DNA of 64,000 nucleotides from Butyrivibrio sp. LC3010 (GCF_000424385.1 NZ_AUJU01000003.1:181739-245738), one strand, 5' to 3'. Counted from the first letter of the stretch, positions 25,778 to 36,496 are shown. Numbers and translations: made by a program. The notes: generated from the letters alone by a model not told the origin.

Positions 25778-27664
25778 TTACCTCAAAAATTCCTCTTCAT
25801 ACCATTGCTGGAACATAAGAATATACCAGATCTGAATTCGATAAATTCCATTCTCTGTATAATCAGTCCAGATTTTCTCAACAACATCAGGGTCAAGAAT
25901 GCCCTGCTGCCTGATCTTCTCCTTATCAAGGAGTCCCTCTGCCCATTCGCGAAGGTCGCTGTCCAAAAGCCATTTATCGATCGGGATAGAGAAGCCTTTC
26001 TTCGGGCGCTCCATCATCTGCTTTGGAACGTAGCGATATAAGACATCTCTCAGTACCTGTTTCCCAACATTGCCTTCCCTCAGATAGTCTATAGGAAGTG
26101 TCCAGGCAAACTCCACAACATCCTTATCAAGCATAGGCACACGGGTTTCTAAGGAAACAGCCATTGCTGTTCTGTCAACCTTAACAAGTATATCATCCGG
26201 ATGATATACAAGCATATCCATCAGCATCGTCTCATGATTGACTTCGCTTAAAAATCCATTTTTTAGTTCAGTGTATTTATATGGAAGGGTTCCTTTTTTG
26301 AGTGCAATTTTCTTTGTAAGAGGATCTGTCTCATGCTCCATTCTGTGAAGTTCAACCGGTCCCTCTGCCCCAAGAATAGTACCCTTTATCCTGTAGATTT
26401 CTTTCTTTGACAAAGGTGATGCAAGAACAAGTGCACTTGCGGCTTTTCTCACAGGATATGGAATACCGTGCATCTTCCCCCAGATTCTGCTTATTGATTC
26501 ATAGGATGTATATCCGCAAAACAGCTCATCTCCGCCATCACCGCTGAGCGATACCGTCACATGATCCCTTGTCATCTTACTTACGAGATATGTCGGAATC
26601 TGTGATGAGTCAGCAAAAGGTTCCGCAAACATATTTGCAAGCTTTGGAATAACTGCTTTTGCATCTTTCTCTGTAATATAAAGCTCCGTGTGCTTTGTCC
26701 CGAGATGCTTCGCAATCTCGCCAGCGTATACAGCTTCATTAAAAGCCTTATCCTCCATGCCGATCGTGAAGGTTCTGACCTTTCCGGGCTGCAATTCCTG
26801 CATGAGCGCCACTATCGTACTCGAATCAATACCTGCTGAAAGAAAAGCTCCAACGGGAACATCAGCCACCATCTGATCTTTAATGGACTCTTTTAAGAGT
26901 CTCTCCAGTTCGTCTGCTGCTTCCTTTCTGGTTCCTGTAAAGATATTATTCTGGCCCTTCTTCGCAACTTCCTTCATGGACCAGTATACCGTTTCAGTAG
27001 TTGTAAGTGTCTTTACATCAATAGTAAGGATAGTCCCTGCCTCAAGTTTATTTATATCCTTGTAGATAGTGTAAGGCGCAGGTATATACCCTTCTGTAAA
27101 ATATATATCAAGAACATCTGTGTTAATGGCATTATCAAAACCTTCGATCACTCGAAGACATCCAAGGTCAGAGGCAAAAGCAAATGCTCCTGCAACTTTT
27201 CCATAATATAAAGGCTTCTCGCCGACTCTGTCCCTTGCCAGAGTCACTGTCTGAGTATCCTTGTCATATACCGCAATACCAAACATACCCTTACACAAAG
27301 AAAGCGCCTCTTTCATTCCATAATATTCAATGGCTTCAAGCAAAACCTCCGTATCAGAGCTTCCTCGAAAATCTGACTCTTTGGCATAGCCATCATTTAT
27401 GAGCCTTTGCTTAACATCCTTATTATTGTAGATTTCCCCATTGTAGACCATTACCATTCTTCCTGAATGGCTGACCATAGGCTGTGCACCATTCTTGGAC
27501 AAGTCCACAATAGAAAGGCGCCTGTGTCCAAGCGCCACTTCTCCGTTTTCACTTATGAAGGTTCCCCCATCATCCGGACCTCTGTGCAGCATACGCTCAT
27601 TCATTTTCCGGATATTATCTTCTGCATCGCCACGGAACTTAATAAGTCCAGCTATTCCACACAT
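25778..27664 (-). CDS. asnB: Asparagine synthetase, glutamine-hydrolysing (AsnB)
   Basis: A 628-residue two-domain enzyme. Cys2 of MCGIAGLIKF is the glutaminase nucleophile, followed by RGPDDGG, GHRRLSIVDLS, the MVMVYNGEIYN motif and SSDTEVLLEA. The synthetase PP-loop is FLSAGIDSSTIVALMQE (SAGIDSS instead of the more common SGGxDSS), and SLSGDGGDELFCGY follows. It leads the cluster asnB-GT11-DUF5672-GT2-GT17. AsnB-type enzymes in such loci either make asparagine or amidate sugar or peptide carboxyls in envelope polymers; the sequence does not distinguish them. Confidence 0.9.
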   Translation of the reverse strand: MCGIAGLIKFRGDAEDNIRKMNERMLHRGPDDGGTFISENGEVALGHRRLSIVDLSKNGAQPMVSHSGRMVMVYNGEIYNNKDVKQRLINDGYAKESDFRGSSDTEVLLEAIEYYGMKEALSLCKGMFGIAVYDKDTQTVTLARDRVGEKPLYYGKVAGAFAFASDLGCLRVIEGFDNAINTDVLDIYFTEGYIPAPYTIYKDINKLEAGTILTIDVKTLTTTETVYWSMKEVAKKGQNNIFTGTRKEAADELERLLKESIKDQMVADVPVGAFLSAGIDSSTIVALMQELQPGKVRTFTIGMEDKAFNEAVYAGEIAKHLGTKHTELYITEKDAKAVIPKLANMFAEPFADSSQIPTYLVSKMTRDHVTVSLSGDGGDELFCGYTSYESISRIWGKMHGIPYPVRKAASALVLASPLSKKEIYRIKGTILGAEGPVELHRMEHETDPLTKKIALKKGTLPYKYTELKNGFLSEVNHETMLMDMLVYHPDDILVKVDRTAMAVSLETRVPMLDKDVVEFAWTLPIDYLREGNVGKQVLRDVLYRYVPKQMMERPKKGFSIPIDKWLLDSDLREWAEGLLDKEKIRQQGILDPDVVEKIWTDYTENGIYRIQIWYILMFQQWYEEEFLR

Positions 27665-27789
27665 ACAATATCTTCCTCGTTGGTGTTATTTTTTCTTAGT
27701 TAAAAATCGGAAAGTAGAAATTCTATTTCACTAATATAACATGACTTCTTTAATGCAAACAAGAAAATGCACCAAAGAATCGCTTAACA

Positions 27790-27850
27790 GAACAAAGAGT
27801 CACTCGCGGAGTGTTTTCCATCTTACAGGAAATCCGGATAAATTTCCTAT
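27790..27850. repeat. Dispersed two-module hairpin repeat, short copy
   Basis: It repeats GAACAAAGAGTCACT (27790-27804) and the core AGGAAATCCG-N4-AATTTCCTAT (27827-27850) of the element at 17934-18071, but without the central hairpin. It lies between asnB and the pheA terminator. Confidence 0.6.
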
Positions 27851-27852
27851 AA

Positions 27853-27893
27853 TATGAAAAAAGTCTGTATCATCACTACCCGGATACAGACTT
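27853..27893 (-). terminator. Terminator of the pth-mfd-pheA run
   Basis: An 11-bp perfect stem (AAGTCTGTATC at 27861-27871, GATACAGACTT at 27883-27893) is followed on the minus strand by a T6 tract. It lies 17 bases past the pheA stop. Confidence 0.92.
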
Positions 27894-27909
27894 AATCAGC
27901 AGCCTTATA

Positions 27910-28866
27910 TTACTCAAGATTTTCCACAAAGTTTCCAAATATCCTGATATCAGTAACTGTACACATAAGCGCTTCCACCACGCGGTTCATATCGGTAGAC
28001 ATCAAATCTCCTGTAAATTCAGCAAAAAACATATATTGCCATTTCTGCTCCGGTATAGGTCTTGATTCCAGCCTCACCAGATTCAGGCCGTATATTCTGA
28101 ACACTGTAAGTGCCTCGTGAAGAGCACCTGCCTTATGCTCTGTTCTGAAGCTGATACAGATTTTATCTCTTCCTTCTCTCAGCTCCATCATGGGAGATAC
28201 AACTACAAATCTTGTGGTATTTGTTCTGTTGGTATTTATACCTTCCCTTATTATTTTAAGTCCGTAGATTTCGGCAGCTCTTGAAGAACAGATCGCAGCT
28301 TTGCTTTTATCGCCAAGCTCGGAAACCAGTCTTGCACTCCCCGCCGTATCAGCCTGAGGAACCCTTTCCCAGTCTCTGTGCTCATTTAAGAACTGCTCAC
28401 ACTGGAAAATACCCTGCTCATGAGAAAAGACGGTTTTGATATCCGAGATATCGGCATCCGGAAGTACCATGAGGTTATGCTTTACTCTGACTGTCGTTTC
28501 GCCAACCATATAGCACTGGTACTGAGCCAGCAGATCATACACCTGCCTTATGGCACCTGTGGAGGAGTTTTCAATCGGAAGTACAGCGTAGTCAGCTTCT
28601 CCCTGCTTTATTGCCTCAAAGGTATCCTCAAAATGAAGAAGCCCCTGACTTCTTACTCCTTTTCCAAAGAAATCTATGGCAGCCATCTCGCTATAGGCTC
28701 CGGGTTCTCCCTGATAAACCACCTTGGGATCAGCAACAGGTTCCCTTACGTTTTTAAGTGCATTATGAAGTATCTCACAGGTTCCGTCGCTCTCCCCAAG
28801 CTTTCTCTCAACCCGTTCACGTAGCTGCGTAATGTATCTCTCATTAACAATCTGTATCTCGTCCAT
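27910..28866 (-). CDS. pheA: Prephenate dehydratase with ACT domain
   Basis: Converts prephenate to phenylpyruvate in phenylalanine synthesis. The dehydratase domain starts VVYQGEPGAYSEMAAIDFFG and carries YAVLPIENSSTGAI, the FSHEQGIFQCEQFL segment and the catalytic TNTTRFVVVS. A C-terminal ACT domain (KAGALHEALTVFRIYGLNLVRLESRP, in part) is for feedback by phenylalanine. I place the start at 28866 (MDEIQIVNERY), with AAGGGAAG upstream; the longer frame from 28980 would overlap mfd by 56 bases and opens with basic residues that look non-native. Only about 45 residues precede the dehydratase, so the chorismate mutase domain usual in this family's relatives is reduced to a helical stub (ERYITQLRERVERKL). 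Confidence 0.88.
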   Translation of the reverse strand: MDEIQIVNERYITQLRERVERKLGESDGTCEILHNALKNVREPVADPKVVYQGEPGAYSEMAAIDFFGKGVRSQGLLHFEDTFEAIKQGEADYAVLPIENSSTGAIRQVYDLLAQYQCYMVGETTVRVKHNLMVLPDADISDIKTVFSHEQGIFQCEQFLNEHRDWERVPQADTAGSARLVSELGDKSKAAICSSRAAEIYGLKIIREGINTNRTNTTRFVVVSPMMELREGRDKICISFRTEHKAGALHEALTVFRIYGLNLVRLESRPIPEQKWQYMFFAEFTGDLMSTDMNRVVEALMCTVTDIRIFGNFVENLE

Positions 28867-28924
28867 GCTATATATCTTCCCTTTTCTTTTTTCATCCTCC
28901 GGATCAAAACATATCCGAAGAGTA

Positions 28925-31900
28925 TTATCTTTTTCTATCCTCAGATAATACTTCCATCTTTTCAACAATCTCTTCCACATCCTGCAGAAGCTGTCTTTCT
29001 GCCTTTGCAGGATTATTATCCTTAGTATATTTATACAAAAACAACGGATACGAAGCAGGTCTGAAGGTTATTTTCTCATCACACGCAGCAATAAATGCCG
29101 GAATGTTTTCAGCCTTAAGTCTCGCATTATTGTTCATCTTTATTGCAAGCTCTCCGTTTCCACCCTTTATCTCCAGGATGTATAGTTTGTGAGCTTTTTC
29201 CCTGACAAGAGATATCCTTATGAGATTATCAACTGACTCAGGTATATCACCGAACCTGTCTCGCAGCTCATCTCTCATATCATCGCGGTCTCCTTCATTT
29301 TCTATGCCTGCGATGCGCTTGTAGATCTCAAGTTTTTGTTCCTCATTCACTATATAATCACTGGGAATAAATGCATCAACATCTATATCAACACTTGTCG
29401 AGAAGTCCTCCAAAAGTGCATCTGTCTCTTCGCCCTTTTTCCTTCGAACCGCCTCTCCAAGCATCTTGCAATAAAGGTCGTAACCAACAGATGCCATATG
29501 TCCCGACTGGCTTTTTCCCAAAAGATTGCCGGCACCTCGTATCTCAAGGTCACGCATTGCTATCTTAAAGCCTGAGCCAAGATCTGTAAATTCTCTTATT
29601 GCAGAGAGTCGCTTCTCAGCAACCTCACGAAGCATCTTGTTTCTCTTGTACATAAGAAAAGCATAGGCTGTTCTGTTTGATCTTCCGACACGTCCTCTGA
29701 GCTGATAGAGCTGGGAAAGTCCCATCTGATCAGAGTCATGAATGATCATGGTATTAGCATTGGATATATCAAGCCCGGTCTCTATGATAGTAGTTGATAC
29801 AAGTACGTTTATCTCGCCGTCGATGAAGTCATACATGATTTTCTCAAGTTCCGACTCCTTCATCTGTCCATGGGCAAAGGATACGTTAACTTCCGGAACC
29901 AGCTTCTGAATCCTTGCTGCCACATCGGCTATATCATTTACTCTGTTGTAAACGTAATAAACCTGACCTCCTCTTGCCACCTCTCTGGAAATAGCTTCTC
30001 TCACCATCTCGTCATTGTATTCACAGACAAAGGTCTGAATCGGCTGTCTGTCCATAGGCGCTTCTTCAAGCACGCTCATATCCCTTATACCAACCAGTGA
30101 CATATGAAGGGTTCTCGGTATAGGTGTTGCAGACAGCGTTAATACATCCACATTTTCCTTGAGCTTCTTGATTTTTTCCTTATGTGTAACTCCGAATCTC
30201 TGCTCCTCATCCACCACAAGAAGACCAAGATCCTTATAGGTAACATCCTTGGATAAAAGTCTGTGGGTTCCTATTACAACATCAACCAGCCCTTTTCTCA
30301 GATCCTCTACCGTCTTTTTCTGTTCAGATGAAGTGCGGAATCTTGACATCATATCCACTCTTACAGGGAAGTCCTTCATCCTCTCTGTAAAAGTGTTGTA
30401 ATGCTGCTGAGCAAGTATAGTGGTAGGTACTAATATGGCAACCTGCTTCCCATCCTGCACTGCCTTAAATGCCGCACGGATTGCGATCTCTGTTTTGCCG
30501 AATCCCACATCACCGCAGACAAGTCTGTCCATAATCCTTGCCGATTCCATATCGTCTTTTGTATCGGCTATAGCAGTCAGCTGATCCTCTGTCTCATCAA
30601 AAGGAAAGGCATCTTCAAATTCCTGCTGCCATACTGTATCCTTGCTGAACTGGAATCCATTGCTGTTTTGTCTTTTGGCATACAGCTCCACAAGATCGTC
30701 TGCAATTTCTTCCACTGCAGTTCTTACCTTGTTCTTAGTCCTCTTCCAGTCACCGGTTCCAAGCTTGTTTAATTTGGGTTTTCTGCTCTTACCATCGGCA
30801 CCTGCATCACCGCTTGCGTATTTCTGTATAACATTTAAGCCCGTTGCAAGGACGTACAGATTCCCGCCGTCAGCATAACTTATCTTAATGTAGTCTCTGA
30901 CAACGTTGTCTGTTTCTATCTTCTCAATTCCTTTGTAAATACCGAGGCCATGATCCTCATGTACAACATAATCCCCAACAGTAAGGTCTGAGAATCCTGA
31001 TATCTTCTCGCCGCTGTACTTGGATTTTGAACTTCTTCTTTTCTTCTTTTTATGTTCTGTGAAAATATCGCTTTCTGAAATAACCGCAAATTTCAGATCA
31101 GTATATTCAAATCCCTTTAAAATCCTGCCATAATATGTCATTATCTCACCGGATTCCAGCTCTCTCATGGGATTTTCACTATAAAAAGCTGTCACATTCT
31201 GATCCCGCAGATCCTCAACAATTCGCTTTGCCCTTGTTCTGGATCCGGATAAAATAAGTACCCGATAACCCTTTTTCACAAAGCCCTTCAGGTCATGAAC
31301 CAGTGATTCAAAGCTGTTATTATAAGGAGCAATACTTCTGGCATGTACCTCCACCTTCTCCTCAGGCTCAAACTTATTTAGTCCCTCAGGAGCAGAAAGT
31401 GCTGAAACCATCACCCTTCTGGTGCTCTTCATCCTGGCAATACATTCATCCGCAGAATATAGAAGGTCCATCTGAGTAGGAAGTGCATACCCGTTCTCAG
31501 ATCTGTGAATCATGCTCTCCCTGAATTCATTCTCCACCGCTGACGCATGCTCAAGTACATGCAGTGGTTCATCTATGAAAATACAGGATTTTCCTGCCGG
31601 GAATAGTTCCTGGAATGTAACCGTCTTGTCATAAAAGTATCTGATATAGCTCTCAAGATTTACCTCAAGCTCCAGTTCAGTAAGTTCCTCTTTTAATTCC
31701 TCAAAGGAGGTCTTTATCCTGTGAGCAGCTTCTGTCTTAAACTCATCCCTGAGCTTCTGATAGACGAGCTTTACTTCGCTCTCCATTTTCTTAAGACCCT
31801 GCTTCTTTTCATCATCTGTTAAGATAATTTCCGCCGCAGGATAAATTTCTATGGATTCCAGCTTATCTATAGACCTCTGGGTCATTATGTCAAAGCTTCT

Positions 31901-32503
31901 GATATTCTCAACTTCATCTCCCCAGAGTTCAATACGATAGGGATTTTCCTCTGTAAGATCAAATACATCTATGATATCTCCGCGCACTGAAAACTCTCCG
32001 GGTGCGCCTACCTGATATACTCTGTTATATCCGATTTTGGAAAGAGTTTTGGCTATTTCCCTCTCATCTACCGGTTTTCTTTTATCTATCTTCAGAACAT
32101 TGTCCCTTATGACATCAATAGGAATCTGAGGTGTCATAAGGCTCGAAAAAGTCGTGACTACCGTAACAGGTCGTCCCTCTATAAGGCGTCTCAAGCACTT
32201 TATGCGCTCCCTGACTATCTCATTTGAATGAATGTCTGCCTGATAAAAAATCAGATCCTTTGCAGGATAGACAGTAACATTCCTGTCATAAAATCTATAG
32301 TCCTCGCATATCTCCTTAACCCGGATATCACTATAAGTCACAATTATTCTGTATTTAAAATCCTGAGCAAGTCCTGCTATAAAATGCAGCTTTTGCGAAT
32401 CCATACATCCGGAGACCTCCGCACATGCAAAAGGCTTTTCAAGATATTTATTTATTTTTTGGAATGCCTCCAGCTCCTGAAGGGGCGCTTCTATGGCTCT
32501 CAT
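28925..32503 (-). CDS. mfd: Transcription-repair coupling factor Mfd
   Basis: A 1192-residue superfamily 2 translocase that removes stalled RNA polymerase and recruits UvrA. The N-terminal UvrB-like domain includes [18 protein letters not shown], and the RNA polymerase-interacting domain has [20 protein letters not shown]. Helicase motifs are [21 protein letters not shown] (in part), [22 protein letters not shown] and the RGRVGRS motif VI. The TRG motif and C-terminal UvrA-binding D7 domain follow ([10 protein letters not shown]). Length is within the family's range. It follows pth by 9 bases, an order typical of Firmicutes. Confidence 0.96.
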   Translation of the reverse strand: MRAIEAPLQELEAFQKINKYLEKPFACAEVSGCMDSQKLHFIAGLAQDFKYRIIVTYSDIRVKEICEDYRFYDRNVTVYPAKDLIFYQADIHSNEIVRERIKCLRRLIEGRPVTVVTTFSSLMTPQIPIDVIRDNVLKIDKRKPVDEREIAKTLSKIGYNRVYQVGAPGEFSVRGDIIDVFDLTEENPYRIELWGDEVENIRSFDIMTQRSIDKLESIEIYPAAEIILTDDEKKQGLKKMESEVKLVYQKLRDEFKTEAAHRIKTSFEELKEELTELELEVNLESYIRYFYDKTVTFQELFPAGKSCIFIDEPLHVLEHASAVENEFRESMIHRSENGYALPTQMDLLYSADECIARMKSTRRVMVSALSAPEGLNKFEPEEKVEVHARSIAPYNNSFESLVHDLKGFVKKGYRVLILSGSRTRAKRIVEDLRDQNVTAFYSENPMRELESGEIMTYYGRILKGFEYTDLKFAVISESDIFTEHKKKKRRSSKSKYSGEKISGFSDLTVGDYVVHEDHGLGIYKGIEKIETDNVVRDYIKISYADGGNLYVLATGLNVIQKYASGDAGADGKSRKPKLNKLGTGDWKRTKNKVRTAVEEIADDLVELYAKRQNSNGFQFSKDTVWQQEFEDAFPFDETEDQLTAIADTKDDMESARIMDRLVCGDVGFGKTEIAIRAAFKAVQDGKQVAILVPTTILAQQHYNTFTERMKDFPVRVDMMSRFRTSSEQKKTVEDLRKGLVDVVIGTHRLLSKDVTYKDLGLLVVDEEQRFGVTHKEKIKKLKENVDVLTLSATPIPRTLHMSLVGIRDMSVLEEAPMDRQPIQTFVCEYNDEMVREAISREVARGGQVYYVYNRVNDIADVAARIQKLVPEVNVSFAHGQMKESELEKIMYDFIDGEINVLVSTTIIETGLDISNANTMIIHDSDQMGLSQLYQLRGRVGRSNRTAYAFLMYKRNKMLREVAEKRLSAIREFTDLGSGFKIAMRDLEIRGAGNLLGKSQSGHMASVGYDLYCKMLGEAVRRKKGEETDALLEDFSTSVDIDVDAFIPSDYIVNEEQKLEIYKRIAGIENEGDRDDMRDELRDRFGDIPESVDNLIRISLVREKAHKLYILEIKGGNGELAIKMNNNARLKAENIPAFIAACDEKITFRPASYPLFLYKYTKDNNPAKAERQLLQDVEEIVEKMEVLSEDRKR

Positions 32504-32512
32504 AATGACCTC

Positions 32513-33088
32513 TTATTCCGGCTTAACACCGTTCCACTTATTCATAGCTGCATTTACATCTTCTTCCATAATTATTTTTACGGCATCTGCAGCATGTTCC
32601 ATTGCTTCCATGACATATGCTGTGTCCTCCTTGTCAAAGTGACCAAGAACCCAGTCCGCAAGATCAATTCTGGGTGGCTTTTTTCCAACCCCGACTCTTA
32701 CTCTTGAAAACTCATCATGTCCAAGCTGTGCAATAATATTCTTTAATCCATTGTGACCACCTGCACTTCCGCCAGGACGGACTCTGATACGTCCGGGATC
32801 AAGATCTATGTCATCTGATATAACAATAAGCTCGCTCTTCGTATCAATCTTAAAATAATCCGCAACCGGTCTTATAGACTCTCCGCTTAAATTCATATAT
32901 GTAAGAGGTTTAAGGAGAATCACCTTTTCACTTCCTATTCTTCCTTTTCCATACATTCCTTTAAATTTCATCTCTGTTAAGTCTATATCATATTTTTCTG
33001 ATAAAACATCTATCACGCCAAATCCAACATTATGCCTTGTGGCGTTATATCTCTTCTCGGGATTTCCAAGTCCTGCTATTAAATACAT
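32513..33088 (-). CDS. pth: Peptidyl-tRNA hydrolase
   Basis: A 191-residue Pth that rescues tRNA from dropped-off peptidyl-tRNA. The start at 33088 (MYLIAGLGNPEKRYNATRHNVGF, given in part) has AGCGAGG upstream and is the family's usual N terminus; an in-frame start at 33106 would add six residues. Catalytic His is in TRHNVGF, and LLKPLTYMNLSGESI, DDIDLDPGRIRVRPGGSAGGHNGL and RVRVGVGKKP are the other conserved motifs. It precedes mfd by 9 bases. Confidence 0.95.
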   Translation of the reverse strand: MYLIAGLGNPEKRYNATRHNVGFGVIDVLSEKYDIDLTEMKFKGMYGKGRIGSEKVILLKPLTYMNLSGESIRPVADYFKIDTKSELIVISDDIDLDPGRIRVRPGGSAGGHNGLKNIIAQLGHDEFSRVRVGVGKKPPRIDLADWVLGHFDKEDTAYVMEAMEHAADAVKIIMEEDVNAAMNKWNGVKPE

Positions 33089-33206
33089 ATATACCTCGCT
33101 ATGCAATCTTACCGGTAAGCCTGAATCTTCTTGCTTACCCGTTTAATTCCGTAAAGCTTATTATAAAGAAAATATCGCTATCCTGATACTAAGCCTTACA
33201 TTAAAT

Positions 33207-33236
33207 ATGGGGAGCGACGAAAACGTCACTCCCCAT
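33207..33236 (-). terminator. Hairpin terminator after spoVG
   Basis: The stem ATGGGGAG-GACG / CGTC-CTCCCCAT (one internal mismatch) with an AAAA loop is followed on the minus strand by ATATTTAAT, a weak T-tract. It separates spoVG from pth. Confidence 0.6.
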
Positions 33237-33262
33237 ATAATATAACACATTCTGAATTGTCA

Positions 33263-33583
33263 TTAGAACAAACTTCCTACTCCTGCAGGTGCCTGCTCCT
33301 CTGCAACCGGTCTTGAATCGATTATTTCATCTGAAGCCTCATCATAGGCTTTAAGAATTGTATCCTGCAACAATCTACGTGTATCAGAATTAATCGGATG
33401 GGCAATATCACGATACTCTCCATCTACTGACTTCTTGCTGGGCATTGCGATAAACAAACCCTTGTCGCCCTCTATCACCTTGATATCATGAACGACAAAT
33501 TCATTATCCAGCGTGATAGAAACTATTGCACGCATCTTTCCCTGCTTTGCTACTTTTCTGACACGAACATCTGTAATATTCAT
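33263..33583 (-). CDS. spoVG: SpoVG family regulator
   Basis: A 106-residue SpoVG, a small site-specific nucleic-acid binding regulator first known from sporulation and septation in Bacillus and conserved in non-sporulating Firmicutes too. The first 85 residues are canonical ([36 protein letters not shown] in part, [29 protein letters not shown]). The tail is variable and proline/alanine rich. It has a GGGGG ribosome binding site and follows glgD by 72 bases. Confidence 0.95.
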   Translation of the reverse strand: MNITDVRVRKVAKQGKMRAIVSITLDNEFVVHDIKVIEGDKGLFIAMPSKKSVDGEYRDIAHPINSDTRRLLQDTILKAYDEASDEIIDSRPVAEEQAPAGVGSLF

Positions 33584-33655
33584 TCGATATATCCCCCTTT
33601 TTGTTGTTTGTTACTATACATAATGAATACAGATTACATTGCAATACTATTTATT

Positions 33656-34774
33656 TCAGATTACATATCTCTCGTTGTTCTCTACTACTACCTTAATATC
33701 ATTCTCTCCTTTGTAATAGGAATTAGCCTGTATAGTACCGTGGCTCTCCACAATACAATTCTCAATGTGTGTATTATCTCCGATATAAACATCGTTCAGA
33801 ATAATTGAATTCTTGATATAGCAATTATTACCGATAAATGCACCCTTGAAGATCACTGAATCCTCAACCATTCCGTTGATAATACATCCACTGGAAATGA
33901 GACTGTTGGAAACCTTGACACCAACATTATATTTTGCAGGTGGAAGGTCAATAACCTTTGTGTAAACACCCGGATACTCATTAAAGAAGTAATTCCTTAC
34001 CTCAGGTTTGAGGAAATCCATATTTGTACGGAAATAATCCTCAACTGACGCGATGTTGTTCCAGTAGGTCTTGATCTTGTAACCGTAGATTCTCTTCATA
34101 TCCTTGTAACGAACCAGGATATCCCTAACGAAGTCAAATCTCTCTTCTGTCTGCGCCTTCTCAATAAGCTCTATTAACTGTCTGCGTCTGATTACATATA
34201 TACCGCAGGAAATTGTGTTTGATCTTGCCACTACCGGCTTCTCTTCAAATTCCTCAATGCGGCTCTCCTCGTTCATTCTGATAGTACCAAATCTCTCAGT
34301 ATCTATATCTGCTGCAACATCCTTGCAGACAACCGTGATATCAGCCTGCTTTGAAATATGATACTCAAGGAGCTTGTTATAATCCATCTTGTATACACAG
34401 TCACCGGATGTGATAACAACATACGGCTCATGACAGCTCTTTAAAAAGCTGAGGTTCTGTGCAATCGCATCGGCTGTTCCTCTATACCAGAGGTTACCGT
34501 TGGCCTTTGCAGCGGGAGTGAAAACATATAATCCTCCCTGCTTACGTCCGAAATCCCACCACTTTGATGAAGAAAGGTGAGTATTCAAACTACCTGCGTT
34601 ATACTGTGTGAAAACTGCCACTGTCTGAATGTGGGAGTTTGTCATATTACTTAATGCAAAATCTATACTTCTGTAAAATCCGGCTACCGGCATTGCACAC
34701 ACTGCTCTGTTTTTTGAAAGCTCATGCATACGATTGCTGCCGCCTCCGGCAAGAATAATTCCAATCGCTCTCAC
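33656..34774 (-). CDS. glgD: Glucose-1-phosphate adenylyltransferase subunit GlgD
   Basis: A 372-residue GlgD, the second subunit of Firmicutes ADP-glucose pyrophosphorylase. It keeps the nucleotidyl-transferase fold (GIILAGGGSNRMHELSKNRA) but its glycine loop and downstream residues differ from GlgC (SNRM instead of GSRL), in line with a mainly regulatory role. The C-terminal left-handed beta-helix is visible as hexapeptide repeats (VSNSLISSGCIINGMVEDSVI in part). The start codon is GTG, overlapping the glgC stop codon by one base, so the two subunits are coupled in translation. They together form ADP-glucose for glycogen. Confidence 0.93.
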   Translation of the reverse strand: MRAIGIILAGGGSNRMHELSKNRAVCAMPVAGFYRSIDFALSNMTNSHIQTVAVFTQYNAGSLNTHLSSSKWWDFGRKQGGLYVFTPAAKANGNLWYRGTADAIAQNLSFLKSCHEPYVVITSGDCVYKMDYNKLLEYHISKQADITVVCKDVAADIDTERFGTIRMNEESRIEEFEEKPVVARSNTISCGIYVIRRRQLIELIEKAQTEERFDFVRDILVRYKDMKRIYGYKIKTYWNNIASVEDYFRTNMDFLKPEVRNYFFNEYPGVYTKVIDLPPAKYNVGVKVSNSLISSGCIINGMVEDSVIFKGAFIGNNCYIKNSIILNDVYIGDNTHIENCIVESHGTIQANSYYKGENDIKVVVENNERYVI

Positions 34775-36045
34775 TACCTATCACCTGCCTTATCTAATGT
34801 TCTTCCGCTATCCAAAACTCCGTTAGGATAGTCTGCATCGGTAGTTACACCGGAGATCATTGTGTTCTTACCAACTGTTACACCATTAGGAATAACTGTT
34901 TTCTCTCCGATAGTTACGATTCCATCTCTGTAAATTCCGGGCTTGGTCTCATTCTGAACCTCATCACCCTCACCAAGCTTAACATTGTTTCCAATCTTAA
35001 CCTGCTCGGCAATTACAGCCTTCTCAATATTACAGTTTTCACCAATCTCTGTTCCGTTCATTATAATGGAATGGCTTACTACTGTTCCTTTTCCAATCTT
35101 AACACCGCAGCCGATTACTGAATTATGAACCTCTCCGTAAATCTCTGAACCCTCTCCGATAATACTTCTGGAGGTTGAGCTCTCAGGTCCGAGATACTGC
35201 GGCGGCTGTACTTCATTCCTTGTATAAATCTTCCAATACTCTTCGTAAAGGTTGAATTCGGGAACAATATCGATCAGCTCCATATTTGCTTCCCAGTAAG
35301 ATGTAAGTGTTCCTACATCCTTCCAGTAGCCGTCAAATTCATAAGCATAAAGTGATTGTCCTTTTTCCTTACAATAAGGAATAATATGCTTACCAAAATC
35401 AAGTCCGGGCTGATCCTGATTTGTAATGAGCGCTTCCTTCAAAGCTTCCCAGGAGAAAATATAGATTCCCATGGATGCAAGATTTGAACGAGGCTTCTCA
35501 GGTTTTTCCTCAAAGTCTACAATCTTCCTGTCTTCATCAGTGATCATGATACCGAATCTGCTTGCTTCCTCAATCGGAACAGGCATAACTGCAATGGTAA
35601 CATCTGCACCGTTTGCCTTATGGAAATCAAGCATGGTCTCATAGTCCATCTTGTAAATATGATCACCCGAAAGGATGAGCACATAATCAGGATGGTAATT
35701 CTCCATGTACTCAAGATTTTGGAAAATTGCATTAGCCGTACCGGTGTACCATTCACTGTTGGCACTCTTCTCATAAGGAGGAAGAATTGTCACTCCACCG
35801 ATATTACGGTCAAGATCCCACGGAATACCTATACCAATATGCGAATTAAGCCGCAGTGGTCTGTACTGTGTAAGTACACCCACCGTATCTACTCCCGAGT
35901 TGATACAGTTACTTAATGGGAAATCGATGATGCGGTATTTACCGCCAAATGAAACTGCTGGCTTTGCCATCTTTGACGTCAGAACGCCCAATCTGCTGCC
36001 CTGACCCCCCGCCAATAACATGGCAATCATTTCTTTTTTTATCAT
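34774..36045 (-). CDS. glgC: Glucose-1-phosphate adenylyltransferase GlgC
   Basis: A 423-residue catalytic subunit of ADP-glucose pyrophosphorylase, the committing step of glycogen synthesis. Motifs are [23 protein letters not shown] (in part) with the active-site GGxGxRL and K, the GTANAIFQN and [12 protein letters not shown] segments, and [10 protein letters not shown]. The beta-helix domain follows ([19 protein letters not shown] in part). It leads the glgC-glgD pair and starts at 36045. No other glycogen genes lie in this window. Confidence 0.95.
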   Translation of the reverse strand: MIKKEMIAMLLAGGQGSRLGVLTSKMAKPAVSFGGKYRIIDFPLSNCINSGVDTVGVLTQYRPLRLNSHIGIGIPWDLDRNIGGVTILPPYEKSANSEWYTGTANAIFQNLEYMENYHPDYVLILSGDHIYKMDYETMLDFHKANGADVTIAVMPVPIEEASRFGIMITDEDRKIVDFEEKPEKPRSNLASMGIYIFSWEALKEALITNQDQPGLDFGKHIIPYCKEKGQSLYAYEFDGYWKDVGTLTSYWEANMELIDIVPEFNLYEEYWKIYTRNEVQPPQYLGPESSTSRSIIGEGSEIYGEVHNSVIGCGVKIGKGTVVSHSIIMNGTEIGENCNIEKAVIAEQVKIGNNVKLGEGDEVQNETKPGIYRDGIVTIGEKTVIPNGVTVGKNTMISGVTTDADYPNGVLDSGRTLDKAGDR

Positions 36046-36214
36046 GCTAAGACCTCGTTGTCATATAATAATATTACAGGTTATTATTTAGCAGATTTAA
36101 AAAACCCACCTCAAAAAACTACCAATTAAAGTATATCACATAAGATATTTAAAGTGAACGAATTTACAAAAATAGTCGCCTTTTTTTCCTAGTGTTTAGG
36201 AGTTTTTTCAAGCT

Positions 36215-36243
36215 TTGACATAACAAAATGTTAGTAGTATCTT
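36215..36243 (+). promoter_or_regulatory. Sigma-A promoter upstream of murC
   Basis: TTGACA (36215-36220), a 17-base spacer and TATCTT (36238-36243). The predicted start near 36250 gives a leader of roughly 245 bases before murC, unusually long for a housekeeping gene and full of hairpins. Confidence 0.7.
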
Positions 36244-36287
36244 TTAGGTATATTTGTACATATGATGATAGTGTCAAAAGGTCATAA

Positions 36288-36394
36288 TGCGATTATGCTT
36301 GCATAAATCGCATCATATCTTCCTGACCCGCAAAACATGACGAAATAGCAATTTACGCAGTAAATTAGCGAATTCCAAATGTTCTGGAATTGCG
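36288..36394 (+). repeat. Three consecutive hairpins in the murC leader
   Basis: Stem 1 at 36288-36312 (TGCGATTATGC/GCATAAATCGCA), stem 2 at 36348-36369 (GCAATTTAC/GTAAATTAGC, one bulge or mismatch each), stem 3 at 36369-36394 (CGAATTCCA/TGGAATTGCG). No T-tract follows any of them. They lie between the promoter at 36215 and murC, and with AT-rich sequence fill the 450-base gap 36046-36496, which has no gene. Could be a regulatory leader or repeat insertion. Confidence 0.5.
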
Positions 36395-36496
36395 AGAGTT
36401 TCAAAGAAGCAAAGCAATTCGTATCATCAGTAATGGGTAGAATTTACTTTTGCCCCATACATCTTTTATATTAAACATAATTCAGAAAGGAACGAC

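Noticed and set aside
28867..28980. Longer pheA start at 28980 and a full chorismate mutase domain
   Set aside because: It would overlap mfd by 56 bases, the added residues are not mutase-like, and a good ribosome binding site precedes 28866.
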